A DNA stretch of 64,000 nt from Eoetvoesia sp035555955. Its GTDB lineage: Bacteria > Pseudomonadota > Gammaproteobacteria > Burkholderiales > Burkholderiaceae_B. Of this stretch, positions 32,753 through 40,743 are shown one piece after another (within the stretch, counting starts at the first letter, position 1; every line of letters begins with the position of its first letter). Made by a program: the position numbers and the translations under genes. Under the pieces are notes generated by a model. It worked only from the letters and a program-made list of their open reading frames with translations. It had not been told where the DNA came from and ran no database searches. Where the stretch lies: the NCBI RefSeq assembly GCF_035555955.1, contig NZ_DATMGA010000055.1:21617-85616 (forward strand). Reading direction: 5' to 3'.

Positions 32753-33859
32753 ATGGATCGCCGCAACTTTCTTCGCTTGTCATCCGCCGCCGGGGCTTTG
32801 TACGCTTCGGGCATTGCCAGCCTGCCGGCGCGCGCCGCCTCGGTGCCGGTTGCGTCGGACTGGCGCACTTTCGAGCTGACGACGGAAATCAATATACAAG
32901 ACCCGGGAGCCCATGCGCGCATCTGGGTTCCCGTGCCGTATGCCCGCAATACGTCGTACCAGCGCGCCGCGCAGACCACATGGCGCATCGAGGGCGGCGG
33001 CAGCGCGCGGCTCATGCTGGCGCCGGGTTACGACGTGCAGATGCTGGCCGCGCAGTGGCCGGATTCCCAATCGCCTCGCAAGATCAAGGTCGTCAGCACC
33101 TTCCAGACCCGCAATCGCCGTGTCGACCTGACTCAGCCGCCTTCGGCCGATGCGCCCGCTGAAAGCCGGGAGGTTCTTCGGCATTATCTGCAGCCTACCG
33201 CCTTACTGCCGACCGATGGCATCGTCAAGCAAACCGCCGACCGCATTACGCGCGGCCACCGAAGCGACCTGGACAAGGCGCGCGCCATATGCACCTGGGT
33301 GGTCTTGAACACCTGCCGCAAGGCATCCACGCCGGGCTGTGGCACCGGCGACGTGCGCTACATGCTCATAGCCAACGATCTCAATGGCAAATGCGCCGAC
33401 ATCAACTCCCTGTTCGTGGCGCTGGCCCGTGCTTCGGGCATTCCGGCACGCGACGCCTACGGGATACGGGTAGCCGCTTCCCAGTTGGGCTATCAAAGCC
33501 TGGGCGCGTCGGGCGATGTTACGGGGGCGCAGCATTGCCGCGCCGAATTCTACGCCTCCGGCTATGGGTGGGTGCCTGTGGATCCGGCCGACGTGCGCAA
33601 GGTCATGCTGCAGGAAGGCCAGGGCGATCTGCCGCTTTCCGATCCGAAGGTGCATGCCGCGCAGGTCATGTTGTTCGGCTCATGGGAAATGAACTGGGTG
33701 GCCTACAACCATGGCCACGACGTCGCCTTGCCGGGCGCCCAGCACGGTTCCGTTCCCTTTCTCATGTATCCCAATGGTGAAACCAGCGATGGCCGCCTGG
33801 ACAGCCTGGATGCCAAGACGTTCAGCTACCGCCTGACGGCGCGCCAATTGGCAATATGA
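32753..33859 (+). CDS. Tat-exported transglutaminase-like protein
   Basis: The 368-residue protein starts MDRRNFLRLSSAAGALYA, a twin-arginine-type export signal. It then has a transglutaminase-like (papain-fold) core with a Cys-His-Asp triad at Cys214 (NGKCADINSLF), His261 (AQHCRAEFY) and Asp277 (VPVDPADVR). Such proteins can be proteases, amidases or transglutaminases; the reaction cannot be read from sequence. The ATG at 32753 has AGGAG upstream; the frame is open 27 codons further but those lack signal character. It follows tsdA by 130 bases and its stop abuts repeat copy B. Confidence 0.88.
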   Translation: MDRRNFLRLSSAAGALYASGIASLPARAASVPVASDWRTFELTTEINIQDPGAHARIWVPVPYARNTSYQRAAQTTWRIEGGGSARLMLAPGYDVQMLAAQWPDSQSPRKIKVVSTFQTRNRRVDLTQPPSADAPAESREVLRHYLQPTALLPTDGIVKQTADRITRGHRSDLDKARAICTWVVLNTCRKASTPGCGTGDVRYMLIANDLNGKCADINSLFVALARASGIPARDAYGIRVAASQLGYQSLGASGDVTGAQHCRAEFYASGYGWVPVDPADVRKVMLQEGQGDLPLSDPKVHAAQVMLFGSWEMNWVAYNHGHDVALPGAQHGSVPFLMYPNGETSDGRLDSLDAKTFSYRLTARQLAI

Positions 33860-33933
33860 CCACGCGCCAAAGCGCAAGCCTTGGCCTTCGGGTCAAGGTC
33901 TAGCGAGGCAATATCGATACGGCACCGAAGGCG
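33856..33933 (+). repeat. 78-bp dispersed repeat, copy B (intergenic)
   Basis: This is the second copy of the element at 27787. It begins with an ATG that overlaps the TGA of the transglutaminase gene. Read from that ATG the frame closes at TAG after 15 codons, so this copy is probably not translated into anything useful. The GC-rich sequence that follows (CGCCGCCCCGGGCGG) may extend the element. Confidence 0.85.
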
Positions 33934-34004
33934 CCGCCCCGGGCGGCTGGACGGGCTGCCGTCCGGGATGGCATTATTTGCTTTAATCCTAAAGGAGATA
34001 AGGC

Positions 34005-35576
34005 GTGACGTACGATGCAATAGTCATAGGCGCGGGGCATAACGGTTTGGCGGCGGCGGTGCATTTGGCGGCCAAGGGCTGGAAGGCGGCGGTTGTCGAG
34101 GCCAGGTCCGAGCCCGGCGGCGCGGTCAAGACCCAGGAGCTGACCTTGCCCGGCTTCAGGCACGACTGGGGCGCGATGAACCTGTCCATGTTCGCGGGCT
34201 CGGCCTTTCATGCCCGATACAAGGACGAACTGGCCGCGCATGGCCTGGGGTTCGTGCCGGCGCCTCATTGCTTCGCCAGCGTCTTTCGCGATGGCCAAAG
34301 CCTGGGGGTGGGGGGCGACCTGGAGCAGACGGTTGCCGATATTCGCAATCTGTCCGAACACGATGCCCAGGCCTGGCGCTCGATGGTCGACGATTTCAAG
34401 CAAAAGGCGCCGCATATCTTCGGGGTGCTGGGTTCGCCCATGCCGTCACTGGCCACGGCCAAGGTGCTGTGGCGCGCCTGGCGCCAGCTTGGCGCCACAG
34501 GCTTCTATGGCCTGCTGCGGCTGATGCTGTCGTCGCCCAGGGACTTCCTGAACGCCAATTTCGAGCACGAGAAAGTCAAGGCGCTGATGGCCACATGGGG
34601 GCTGCATGTGGATTTTGCTCCCGACGTGGCCGGCGGCGCGCTGTTTCCCTATCTGGAGTCCATGTCCAACCAGGCTTTCGGCATGGTCATCGGCCAGGGC
34701 GGCGCCGACACCATCATCAAGTCCATGGTCGGGCTGCTGCGGGCCAAAGGGGGCGAGCTGCTGCTTGATACTCCGGTGCAGGCCATCCAGACCGGTAATG
34801 GCGGCGCCGCGACGGGCGTGGTGCTGGCCGATGGCCGCACATTGCAGGCGCGGCGCGCGGTCATTGCCAATGTCCATCCCCGCAATGTATTCGGCCGGCT
34901 GCTGCCGGCCGGCGCGGCGCCCCAGGAATTCGAGTCCAAGGTGCAGGCTTTCCGTCCGGGCCTTGGCACCATGATGATCCATCTGGCGCTGAGCGGCCTG
35001 CCCGACTGGAAGGCCGGCGCCCAGCTTGGCCGCTACGCCTATGTGCATATCGCTCCCGACCTGGCGATGATGGCGCGAGTGTACGCCGAGGCCGCCGATG
35101 GTCTGCTGCCCGCCGAGCCGGCGCTGGTGGTGGGGCAGCCCACTGCCATCGATCCATCGAGGGCGCCGGAAGGGAAGCACGTGCTGTGGGTGCAGGTGCG
35201 CGTCTTGCCTGCTGAAATCCGGGGCGATGCGCTGGGCGGCATCGAGGCCCGAAACTGGGACGACGCCCGCGAGGCCTATGCCGACAGGGTGCTCGACATC
35301 ATCGAAGGCTATGCACCGGGGCTGCGGCAGAAAATCCTGGGGCGCAAGGTGTTCTCGCCCTTGGATCTGGAACGCGAGAACCCCAATCTGGTTGGGGGCG
35401 ACAGCATTTCGGGCAGCCATCACCTGGATCAGAACTTCCTGTTCCGGCCGGTGGCCGGCTATTCGCGCTACCGCACTCCGGTCAAATCGCTGTACTTGTG
35501 CGGCGCTTCGACCTGGCCGGGCGCCGGCACCGGAGCCGGCTCGGGTTTCATGCTGGCCAATATGCTGGCGAAATAG
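34005..35576 (+). CDS. FAD-dependent oxidoreductase, phytoene-desaturase-like
   Basis: The 523-residue protein starts with a dinucleotide-binding motif, AIVIGAGHNGLAAAVHLA, followed by VVEARSEPGGAVKT, and ends with the GASTWPGAGTGAGSGFMLA FAD-contacting segment, all typical of the CrtI/phytoene-dehydrogenase-related amine-oxidase superfamily. No carotenoid genes are near, so carotenoid synthesis is unlikely. The start is a GTG at 34005, supported by AAAGGAG 8 bases upstream. It converges on the YeeE genes, with 3 bases between stops. The substrate is unknown. Confidence 0.9.
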   Translation: MTYDAIVIGAGHNGLAAAVHLAAKGWKAAVVEARSEPGGAVKTQELTLPGFRHDWGAMNLSMFAGSAFHARYKDELAAHGLGFVPAPHCFASVFRDGQSLGVGGDLEQTVADIRNLSEHDAQAWRSMVDDFKQKAPHIFGVLGSPMPSLATAKVLWRAWRQLGATGFYGLLRLMLSSPRDFLNANFEHEKVKALMATWGLHVDFAPDVAGGALFPYLESMSNQAFGMVIGQGGADTIIKSMVGLLRAKGGELLLDTPVQAIQTGNGGAATGVVLADGRTLQARRAVIANVHPRNVFGRLLPAGAAPQEFESKVQAFRPGLGTMMIHLALSGLPDWKAGAQLGRYAYVHIAPDLAMMARVYAEAADGLLPAEPALVVGQPTAIDPSRAPEGKHVLWVQVRVLPAEIRGDALGGIEARNWDDAREAYADRVLDIIEGYAPGLRQKILGRKVFSPLDLERENPNLVGGDSISGSHHLDQNFLFRPVAGYSRYRTPVKSLYLCGASTWPGAGTGAGSGFMLANMLAK

Positions 35577-35579
35577 CCT

Positions 35580-36050
35580 TTACTGTTCTTGTGCGCCTAC
35601 CGCGCCGCCTGGCGTGCGCCGGGCGCGCTCCATCAGCTCGAAGGCAGCCATGCCAGCCAGCATGGCCAGTACGAACAATGCGGCCTTGGCGTGTCCCGCC
35701 GTCAATGAAACCAGCGCCGGGCCGGGGCAAAAACCAGCCAGGCCCCAGCCAATGCCGAACGCCAGGCTGCCACCCGCCAACCGCCCGTCTATGGTCTTGT
35801 TTGACGGCAATTCCAGCCTGCCTCCGGCCAGTGTGCGGTTCCGGCGGCGGGCTATTCTGAAAGCGATGGCGCTGACGGCGATGGCGCCTGCCATGACCAG
35901 GCCGAGCGATGGATCCCATGCGCCCCGCAAATCCAGAAAACCGATGACTTTTCCTGGGTCGGTCATGCCCGAAAGAATAAGGCCGGTTCCGAAAAGCAGG
36001 CCGATGAAGAATCCAGTGATTGGCGGCATGTATCCAGGGCTCCGTTTCAT
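35580..36050 (-). CDS. YeeE/YedE-family half-transporter (second half)
   Basis: The 156-residue membrane protein has about four hydrophobic segments and the motifs GTGLILSGMTDPGKVIGFLD and GLAGFCPGPALVSL, with the conserved Cys of the YeeE/YedE (TsuA-like) family. Full-size members import thiosulfate; here the transporter is split in two genes. It starts 19 bases after the other half. Uptake or efflux of thiosulfate or another reduced sulfur species is the best inference. Confidence 0.87.
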   Translation of the reverse strand: MKRSPGYMPPITGFFIGLLFGTGLILSGMTDPGKVIGFLDLRGAWDPSLGLVMAGAIAVSAIAFRIARRRNRTLAGGRLELPSNKTIDGRLAGGSLAFGIGWGLAGFCPGPALVSLTAGHAKAALFVLAMLAGMAAFELMERARRTPGGAVGAQEQ

Positions 36051-36069
36051 GGTTTTTCATCCAGGCAAT

Positions 36070-36501
36070 TCAGGCCAGTGCGTGGCGCACCGCAAACACG
36101 GTCAGGAATCCGGCCGCCATGAAGATGGCAGTGGCGGTCAGCGACCGGGGCGACATCCGGGACAGGCCGCATACCCCGTGCCCGCTTGTGCAGCCCGAGC
36201 CGTATCGCGTGCCCAGTCCCACCAGCAGGCCCGCAATGACCAGTGTCGGCCAATCCGCGTCGATACGGGGCGCAACGGCCGGCGCAAACAGCACCCATGC
36301 GGGCGAGGCCGCCAACAGCCCGGCAATGAATGCCAGCCGCCAGCCGATATCGCCCCGGCGGAAGCGCAGCAGTCCGCCCGTTATGCCGCTGATACCTAGA
36401 ATTCGCCCCTGCAGCAAAAGAAAAAGCGCCACGGCAAGGCCGATGAGCAGTCCTCCCGCCAGCGAAGTCCAGGGGGTGAAGTGATTCCAGTCTATCGACA
36501 T
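36070..36501 (-). CDS. YeeE/YedE-family half-transporter (first half)
   Basis: The 143-residue membrane protein carries GRILGISGITGGLLR and the Cys-rich GSGCTSGHGVCGLSRMSPRS, the family signature for sulfur-compound binding. The start at 36501 overlaps the end of the ArsR-type regulator by 10 bases; the longer frame upstream lies inside that gene. The order regulator, YeeE half, YeeE half matches the distal part of bigR operons known from Xylella and Agrobacterium. Confidence 0.88.
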   Translation of the reverse strand: MSIDWNHFTPWTSLAGGLLIGLAVALFLLLQGRILGISGITGGLLRFRRGDIGWRLAFIAGLLAASPAWVLFAPAVAPRIDADWPTLVIAGLLVGLGTRYGSGCTSGHGVCGLSRMSPRSLTATAIFMAAGFLTVFAVRHALA

Positions 36502-36848
36502 GAGCCTGCTCCCGGTTGGGCCGCGCAAAACTGCGCGTACAGTGTTTGCATGACGGCCAGTGTCTGGGGGCTGGCGATGCTGTAGTAGATATTCTTGCCT
36601 TCCCGCCGCGTCCTCACCATGGCTTCCGCGCGCAGCACGCCCAGTTGCTGCGAGAGCGTTGGCTGGCCGATTCCCACCATGGCCTCCAGTTCGCCGACGC
36701 ATTTCTCGCCCTGGGCCAGTTGGCACAAAAGCAGCAGGCGATCCGGATTGGAAAGCGCCTTCATCAGACGGCAAGCCTGGCCGGCGGCGGTGCGCATGGC
36801 TTGCATGTCCAGGGCAATGTCGTGATTCATGGAATGAGTTTGCGTCAT
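36492..36848 (-). CDS. bigR: BigR/SqrR-like ArsR-family sulfide-responsive repressor
   Basis: The 118-residue winged-helix protein has the ArsR DNA-binding segment IGQPTLSQQLGVLRAEAMVRTRREGKN-type region, and two Cys at residues 42 (LLLLCQLAQG) and 108 (QFCAAQP). These equal the Cys pair of BigR and correspond to the pair in SqrR, which form a disulfide or polysulfide bridge when sulfide rises and release DNA. Additional Cys at 26, 50 and 117 are not part of that pattern. It is the first gene of a three-gene operon and sits directly downstream of a candidate operator. Confidence 0.87.
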   Translation of the reverse strand: MTQTHSMNHDIALDMQAMRTAAGQACRLMKALSNPDRLLLLCQLAQGEKCVGELEAMVGIGQPTLSQQLGVLRAEAMVRTRREGKNIYYSIASPQTLAVMQTLYAQFCAAQPGAGSCR

Positions 36849-36856
36849 TTTTTTCG

Positions 36857-36888
36857 ATTAATATTATATCAATAAATATTATATTAAT
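36857..36888. promoter_or_regulatory. AT-rich inverted repeat, candidate BigR operator
   Basis: The arms ATTAATATTATAT and ATATTATATTAAT match as inverted repeats at 12 of 13 positions, separated by CAATAA. The site starts 9 bases upstream of the repressor ATG and is far more AT-rich than the surroundings. BigR is known to bind AT-rich inverted repeats over its own promoter. Confidence 0.6.
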
Positions 36889-37012
36889 GAATATAATGTT
36901 TGTGATGGCATGGCGCCGTTTCTTCCTGGGTCATTGTGGGGTTTTCAAATGCCACAATTGTTAGAATTTGAATATTTTGTTCAGAAAATAGATATATCTG
37001 GGCAAAAGTGGA

Positions 37013-37018
37013 TATAAT
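37013..37018 (+). promoter_or_regulatory. Possible -10 element for the metallo-hydrolase gene
   Basis: A perfect TATAAT lies about 110 bases before the start at 37129, without a clear -35. The 280-base gap between bigR and this gene also holds the operator at 36857 and an AT-rich stretch; I see nothing else in it. Confidence 0.3.
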
Positions 37019-37128
37019 TTCTTCAGCCTGGCGGCTGGAAGCTCCACTGTGAGAGACGACAGCCAAGCCGGCGGCAAGACTGCTCGTAGAGGCAGGACAA
37101 GGTTCGCCTACTTCCTGGAGACTAAATA

Positions 37129-38073
37129 ATGAAGTTAGCCAAGTTTTTCGCCGGCTGCCTGATGGTATTGGCCGGCAGCGCCGTTGCGGCGGCTCAGCCG
37201 GTGCCTGCCACGTCCGAGTCCGCGCATTCCGATTTACGGGTGCGGCTCTTGGGCACTGGCAGTCCCCTGCCGCAGACCTTTCGCTTCGGGCCTTCCACGC
37301 TCATCGAAGCCGGGAACCAGAAGTTCCTGTTCGACGCGGGGCGCGGTGTCATCCAGCGGCTTTACTCGTTCGGCATTCCCTTCAACGACGTCGACAAGCT
37401 GTTTCTTACGCACCTGCATTCGGATCACACCATCGGCATTCCCGACCTGTATCTGACCGGGTGGCTGCGCGGGCGCAATCATCCCTTGCATGTCTGGGGT
37501 CCGGTGGGCACACGCAACCTGATGGATGAACTGGCCAAGGCCTATAGTTTCGATATCAAGATCCGCCTGGACCACAACCCCGGCTCCAAAGTCGAAACCA
37601 CCGAGTTCACCGCGGGCGTCATCTACGACCATGACGGCGTGAAAATCACCGCCTTCCCCGTCGATCACGGCGAAGCCAAACCGGCTTTCGGCTTCCGTAT
37701 CGACTACAAGGGCCACCGTGTGGTGCTGTCGGGCGATACCCGCTATTCGCAAGAGGTCATCAAGCAGGCCAAGGGCGCCGATCTGTTGGTGCACGAAGTG
37801 GCCGCGGCATCCGACAAGCTCATGAAAACCTCGCCGAAGATTCCAAGAATCCTTGGCATCCATACTTCGCCCGAGGATGCCGGCCGGGTGTTCACGCAGG
37901 CCGCGCCGCGCATGGCCGTATACTCGCATATCGTGCTGTTCGGCGTGACCGAGAAAGAGCTCGAGGCGCGCACCCGCAAAACCTATTCCGGTCCCTTGAC
38001 CATAGGCGAAGACCTCATGACCTTCGACATTGGCGACAAGATCACGGTAAGCAGGACGCAGCCCAAGGAATGA
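37129..38073 (+). CDS. Exported MBL-fold metallo-hydrolase
   Basis: The 314-residue protein has a signal peptide (about residues 1-22) and the metallo-beta-lactamase zinc motif THLHSDHTIG near residue 104. RLLGTGSPLPQTFRFGPSTLI and SGDTRYS are typical of the RNase Z-like branch that also includes periplasmic arylsulfatase- or esterase-like enzymes. Export rules out tRNA processing. The substrate is unknown. It is transcribed away from bigR, but nothing in the sequence makes it a persulfide dioxygenase. Confidence 0.88.
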   Translation: MKLAKFFAGCLMVLAGSAVAAAQPVPATSESAHSDLRVRLLGTGSPLPQTFRFGPSTLIEAGNQKFLFDAGRGVIQRLYSFGIPFNDVDKLFLTHLHSDHTIGIPDLYLTGWLRGRNHPLHVWGPVGTRNLMDELAKAYSFDIKIRLDHNPGSKVETTEFTAGVIYDHDGVKITAFPVDHGEAKPAFGFRIDYKGHRVVLSGDTRYSQEVIKQAKGADLLVHEVAAASDKLMKTSPKIPRILGIHTSPEDAGRVFTQAAPRMAVYSHIVLFGVTEKELEARTRKTYSGPLTIGEDLMTFDIGDKITVSRTQPKE

Positions 38074-38147
38074 ATCCGCGCGTCACGCCGGCGCGCATAA
38101 CAAGCCGTTGCATGCGTGAGGAGAGTGGCGATGAGTAGGTGGCGTTC

Positions 38148-38930
38148 ATGCGCGCAATAGGAATCGTGGCCGCGCTCGAGATGGAAATTGCCGAACTGCT
38201 CGGCCTGATGCAGGCCGACGTGGTTCGGCATCGCATTGGACGGCGCGATTACTACACCGGCAGCCTTTTGGGCTGCCCCTGCGTCATTGTTCTGGCGCGG
38301 GTCGGCAAGGTGGCGGCCGCCGCCACCACCGTGACGCTGATACGCGAATTCGGTGTGGCCAGCGTTGTCTTCACCGGCGTGGCCGGAGCCATAAGCCGGC
38401 ATGTCAATGTCGGCGACGTCGTGGTGGCGCAGTCGCTGCTGCAGCACGACCTGGACGCCAGGCCATTGTTCCCCCGCTACGAAGTGCCGTTGCTGGGGCT
38501 CAGCCATTTCGACGCCGACCCGGACCTGACGCGCCGCTTGTCCTCATGCGCCACCGAGTATCTGCGGCAGGATCTTGCCGCCGACGGCCCGGCCCGTGCG
38601 CAACTCAGCGCGCAGTTCGGCATCACGCGTCCCGCCGTGCATGGCGGCATGATCATCAGCGGCGATTCCTTCATCAACGACGCGCAGCATGTCGAGGCCT
38701 TGAGGACTAGCCTGCCGGACGCCTTGTGCGTGGAAATGGAAGGCGCCGCGGTGGCGCAGGTGTGCCACGAATACGATGTTCCCTACGCGGTCATGCGCAC
38801 GATCTCCGATCGGGCCGACGGCAGCGCCGGCATTGATTTCAATGCATTCCTGCAAGCGGCGGCAAGCCGCTACGCCACGGGCATACTGCGGCGTTTCCTG
38901 GTGTTGCAGCGTGAGCGGGACGCCGCGTAG
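38148..38930 (+). CDS. MTA/SAH nucleosidase-like phosphorylase
   Basis: The 260-residue protein belongs to the 5'-methylthioadenosine/S-adenosylhomocysteine nucleosidase family of the purine phosphorylase fold. It begins RAIGIVAALEMEIAEL, and has FTGVAGAIS, VEMEGAAVAQVCHEY (ribose-binding Glu) and MRTISDRADG (catalytic Asp). It is somewhat longer than MtnN, with an inserted segment around residues 130-165. The ATG at 38148 is preferred over a GTG 3 codons upstream. It likely cleaves MTA, SAH or a related nucleoside. Confidence 0.87.
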   Translation: MRAIGIVAALEMEIAELLGLMQADVVRHRIGRRDYYTGSLLGCPCVIVLARVGKVAAAATTVTLIREFGVASVVFTGVAGAISRHVNVGDVVVAQSLLQHDLDARPLFPRYEVPLLGLSHFDADPDLTRRLSSCATEYLRQDLAADGPARAQLSAQFGITRPAVHGGMIISGDSFINDAQHVEALRTSLPDALCVEMEGAAVAQVCHEYDVPYAVMRTISDRADGSAGIDFNAFLQAAASRYATGILRRFLVLQRERDAA

Positions 38931-38997
38931 CGGGCCTGATTTTCAATCGCCTCGCTGGGGTGTACGCTTGCGTAGCGTCAGGGGCCGGCCGGCGCGC

Positions 38998-40710
38998 CTA
39001 CCTCAGAAAATTATCGCGCAGCAGCGATACGACCTCTTTGCCGCGGCCGTCCAGCACGGCCTTGATGCCGAAAAGCGCGGTCGACATTACCTGGCCTGCG
39101 TGGATCTCGGGCGGCATGACCAGTTCCATCCGGTTTACGGGAACGTCCAGCAAGGCCGGGCCCGGTTCAGTCAGCCAGGCGCGCATGGTGGCTTCCAGCT
39201 CGTTGGCGTTGTCGGCGCGATGGCCGGCAATGCCGCATGCCTTGGCCAGGGCGGGGAAGTCCGGATTTTGCAGATCGGTGTACGAGTCCAGCAGCCCCTC
39301 GACGCGCTGTTCCATTTCCACAAAACCTAACGAGCTGTTGTTGAAAACCAGGATTTTGACGGGCAGCTTTTCCTGCCGCAACGTCAGCAAGTCGCCCAGA
39401 AGCATGCTCAGCCCGCCGTCGCCGCACATGGCGATGACCTGCCTGCCGGGGCAGGCCGCCGCGATGCCCATGGCTTGCGGATAGGCGTTGGCCATCGTGC
39501 CGTGCAGCAGGCTCAGCAGGAAGCTGCGCGCGCCGGTCGCCCGGATGTGGCGCAGGCACCAGACCATGGGGCTGCCGCCGTCGGCGGTGAAGACGGCGTC
39601 GTCGGCCGCCAGCTTGTCCAGGGTGCTGGCCACGAATTGCGGGTGTATGAGATTGGGGTCGTCTTCCTGGGCTGAACGTTCGTAGTCTTCGCGGTCTTTC
39701 TCCCATTGCTTCAGGGCTTTGGCCAGATGGCTGGCGTCGGTCTTTTTTTTCAGGCGCGGCAGCAGGGCGTCGATGGTGTCGCCGACGTCGCCCTGCAGGC
39801 CCATGTGCACGGGCGCCCGGCGGCCCAGATGGGTGGCGTCGGAATCGATTTGCACGACCCGCTTTTTTTCGGCCCAGAACTGCGTGTACGCGAAATCGGT
39901 GCCCAGGCAAAGCACGAGATCCGCGTCGTCGATGGCGCCGACGCCGGCGCGGTTGCCAAGTATGCCCGTCATGCCGATGTGGAAGGCGTTGTCGGGCTCG
40001 ATGAACTCTTTGGCGCGGGTGGTGTGGGCCACGGGCGCCTGCAGATGCCGGGCCAGGGCGACAACCTGGTCGTGCGCGTTCCGGGCGCCGATGCCGGCGT
40101 AAATCGTTATGTTGCCAGCTTCGTTCAGCATGGTTGCCAGGGTGTCCAATTCCTGGTCGCAGGGGCGTTGTACGGTTTTGGGGCGATGCACCGACCAGGC
40201 AAGCTTGTCGGTGGTTTCTTCCTGGAACATGTCGCCATTGACGATGACGACCGCCACGCCGCGCAGGTTCAACGCGGCCTGCGCCGCCATGGCCGTGATC
40301 CGCCGCGCCTGGTCGGGATGCGAGATGTACTCGCAGAACACCGATGTTTGCTCGTAGATCTTGCGTTGATCCAGTTCCTGCGGAAAGTTCAGGCCGGCTT
40401 CGGCACGGCCGATGTCCGAGGCGATCAGCAGCACCGGTGCGCCGTTGCGGTGGCTTTCGAAAATGCCATTGACGAAATGCAGGCTGCCCGGCCCGCAGGT
40501 TCCGGCGCACACGGCCAACTCGCCTGTCATGTAGGCTTCGCCGCCGGCCGCCAGCGCGCCGGCTTCTTCGTGGCGCACGTGCACCCAGCGCAGATCGCTT
40601 TTACGCAGCGCGTCGGTGAAATGGTTGATGGTGTCGCCCACGATGCCCCAGCAGCGCTTGGCTCCGGCTTGAACCAGGGTGTCGACGATGACTTCGGATA
40701 CTTTGGGCAT
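38998..40710 (-). CDS. poxB: Pyruvate oxidase / quinone-dependent pyruvate dehydrogenase-like ThDP enzyme
   Basis: The 570-residue protein is a thiamine-diphosphate enzyme of the PoxB/acetolactate-synthase family. The catalytic Glu lies in RHEEAGALAAGGEAY, the central FAD-binding domain spans about residues 190-330, and the ThDP/Mg site is CGDGGLSMLLGDLLTL. PoxB oxidises pyruvate to acetate and CO2 at the membrane. The order of domains and length fit PoxB better than acetolactate synthase. It is the last gene of a three-gene minus-strand group, 33 bases after the glutamate-synthase-like gene. Confidence 0.88.
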   Translation of the reverse strand: MPKVSEVIVDTLVQAGAKRCWGIVGDTINHFTDALRKSDLRWVHVRHEEAGALAAGGEAYMTGELAVCAGTCGPGSLHFVNGIFESHRNGAPVLLIASDIGRAEAGLNFPQELDQRKIYEQTSVFCEYISHPDQARRITAMAAQAALNLRGVAVVIVNGDMFQEETTDKLAWSVHRPKTVQRPCDQELDTLATMLNEAGNITIYAGIGARNAHDQVVALARHLQAPVAHTTRAKEFIEPDNAFHIGMTGILGNRAGVGAIDDADLVLCLGTDFAYTQFWAEKKRVVQIDSDATHLGRRAPVHMGLQGDVGDTIDALLPRLKKKTDASHLAKALKQWEKDREDYERSAQEDDPNLIHPQFVASTLDKLAADDAVFTADGGSPMVWCLRHIRATGARSFLLSLLHGTMANAYPQAMGIAAACPGRQVIAMCGDGGLSMLLGDLLTLRQEKLPVKILVFNNSSLGFVEMEQRVEGLLDSYTDLQNPDFPALAKACGIAGHRADNANELEATMRAWLTEPGPALLDVPVNRMELVMPPEIHAGQVMSTALFGIKAVLDGRGKEVVSLLRDNFLR

Positions 40711-40743
40711 GGCGGTTTTTCCTTGGTGTTCTGCGACGTGGCG

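Noticed and set aside
34005..35576. Carotenoid phytoene desaturase
   Set aside because: The fold matches, but no carotenoid genes are nearby and many bacterial homologs of this subgroup are not carotenoid enzymes.
37129..38073. Metallo-hydrolase as the missing persulfide dioxygenase of the bigR group
   Set aside because: It has a signal peptide, is divergently transcribed, and its motifs are those of the RNase Z-like branch rather than the ETHE1/Blh branch.
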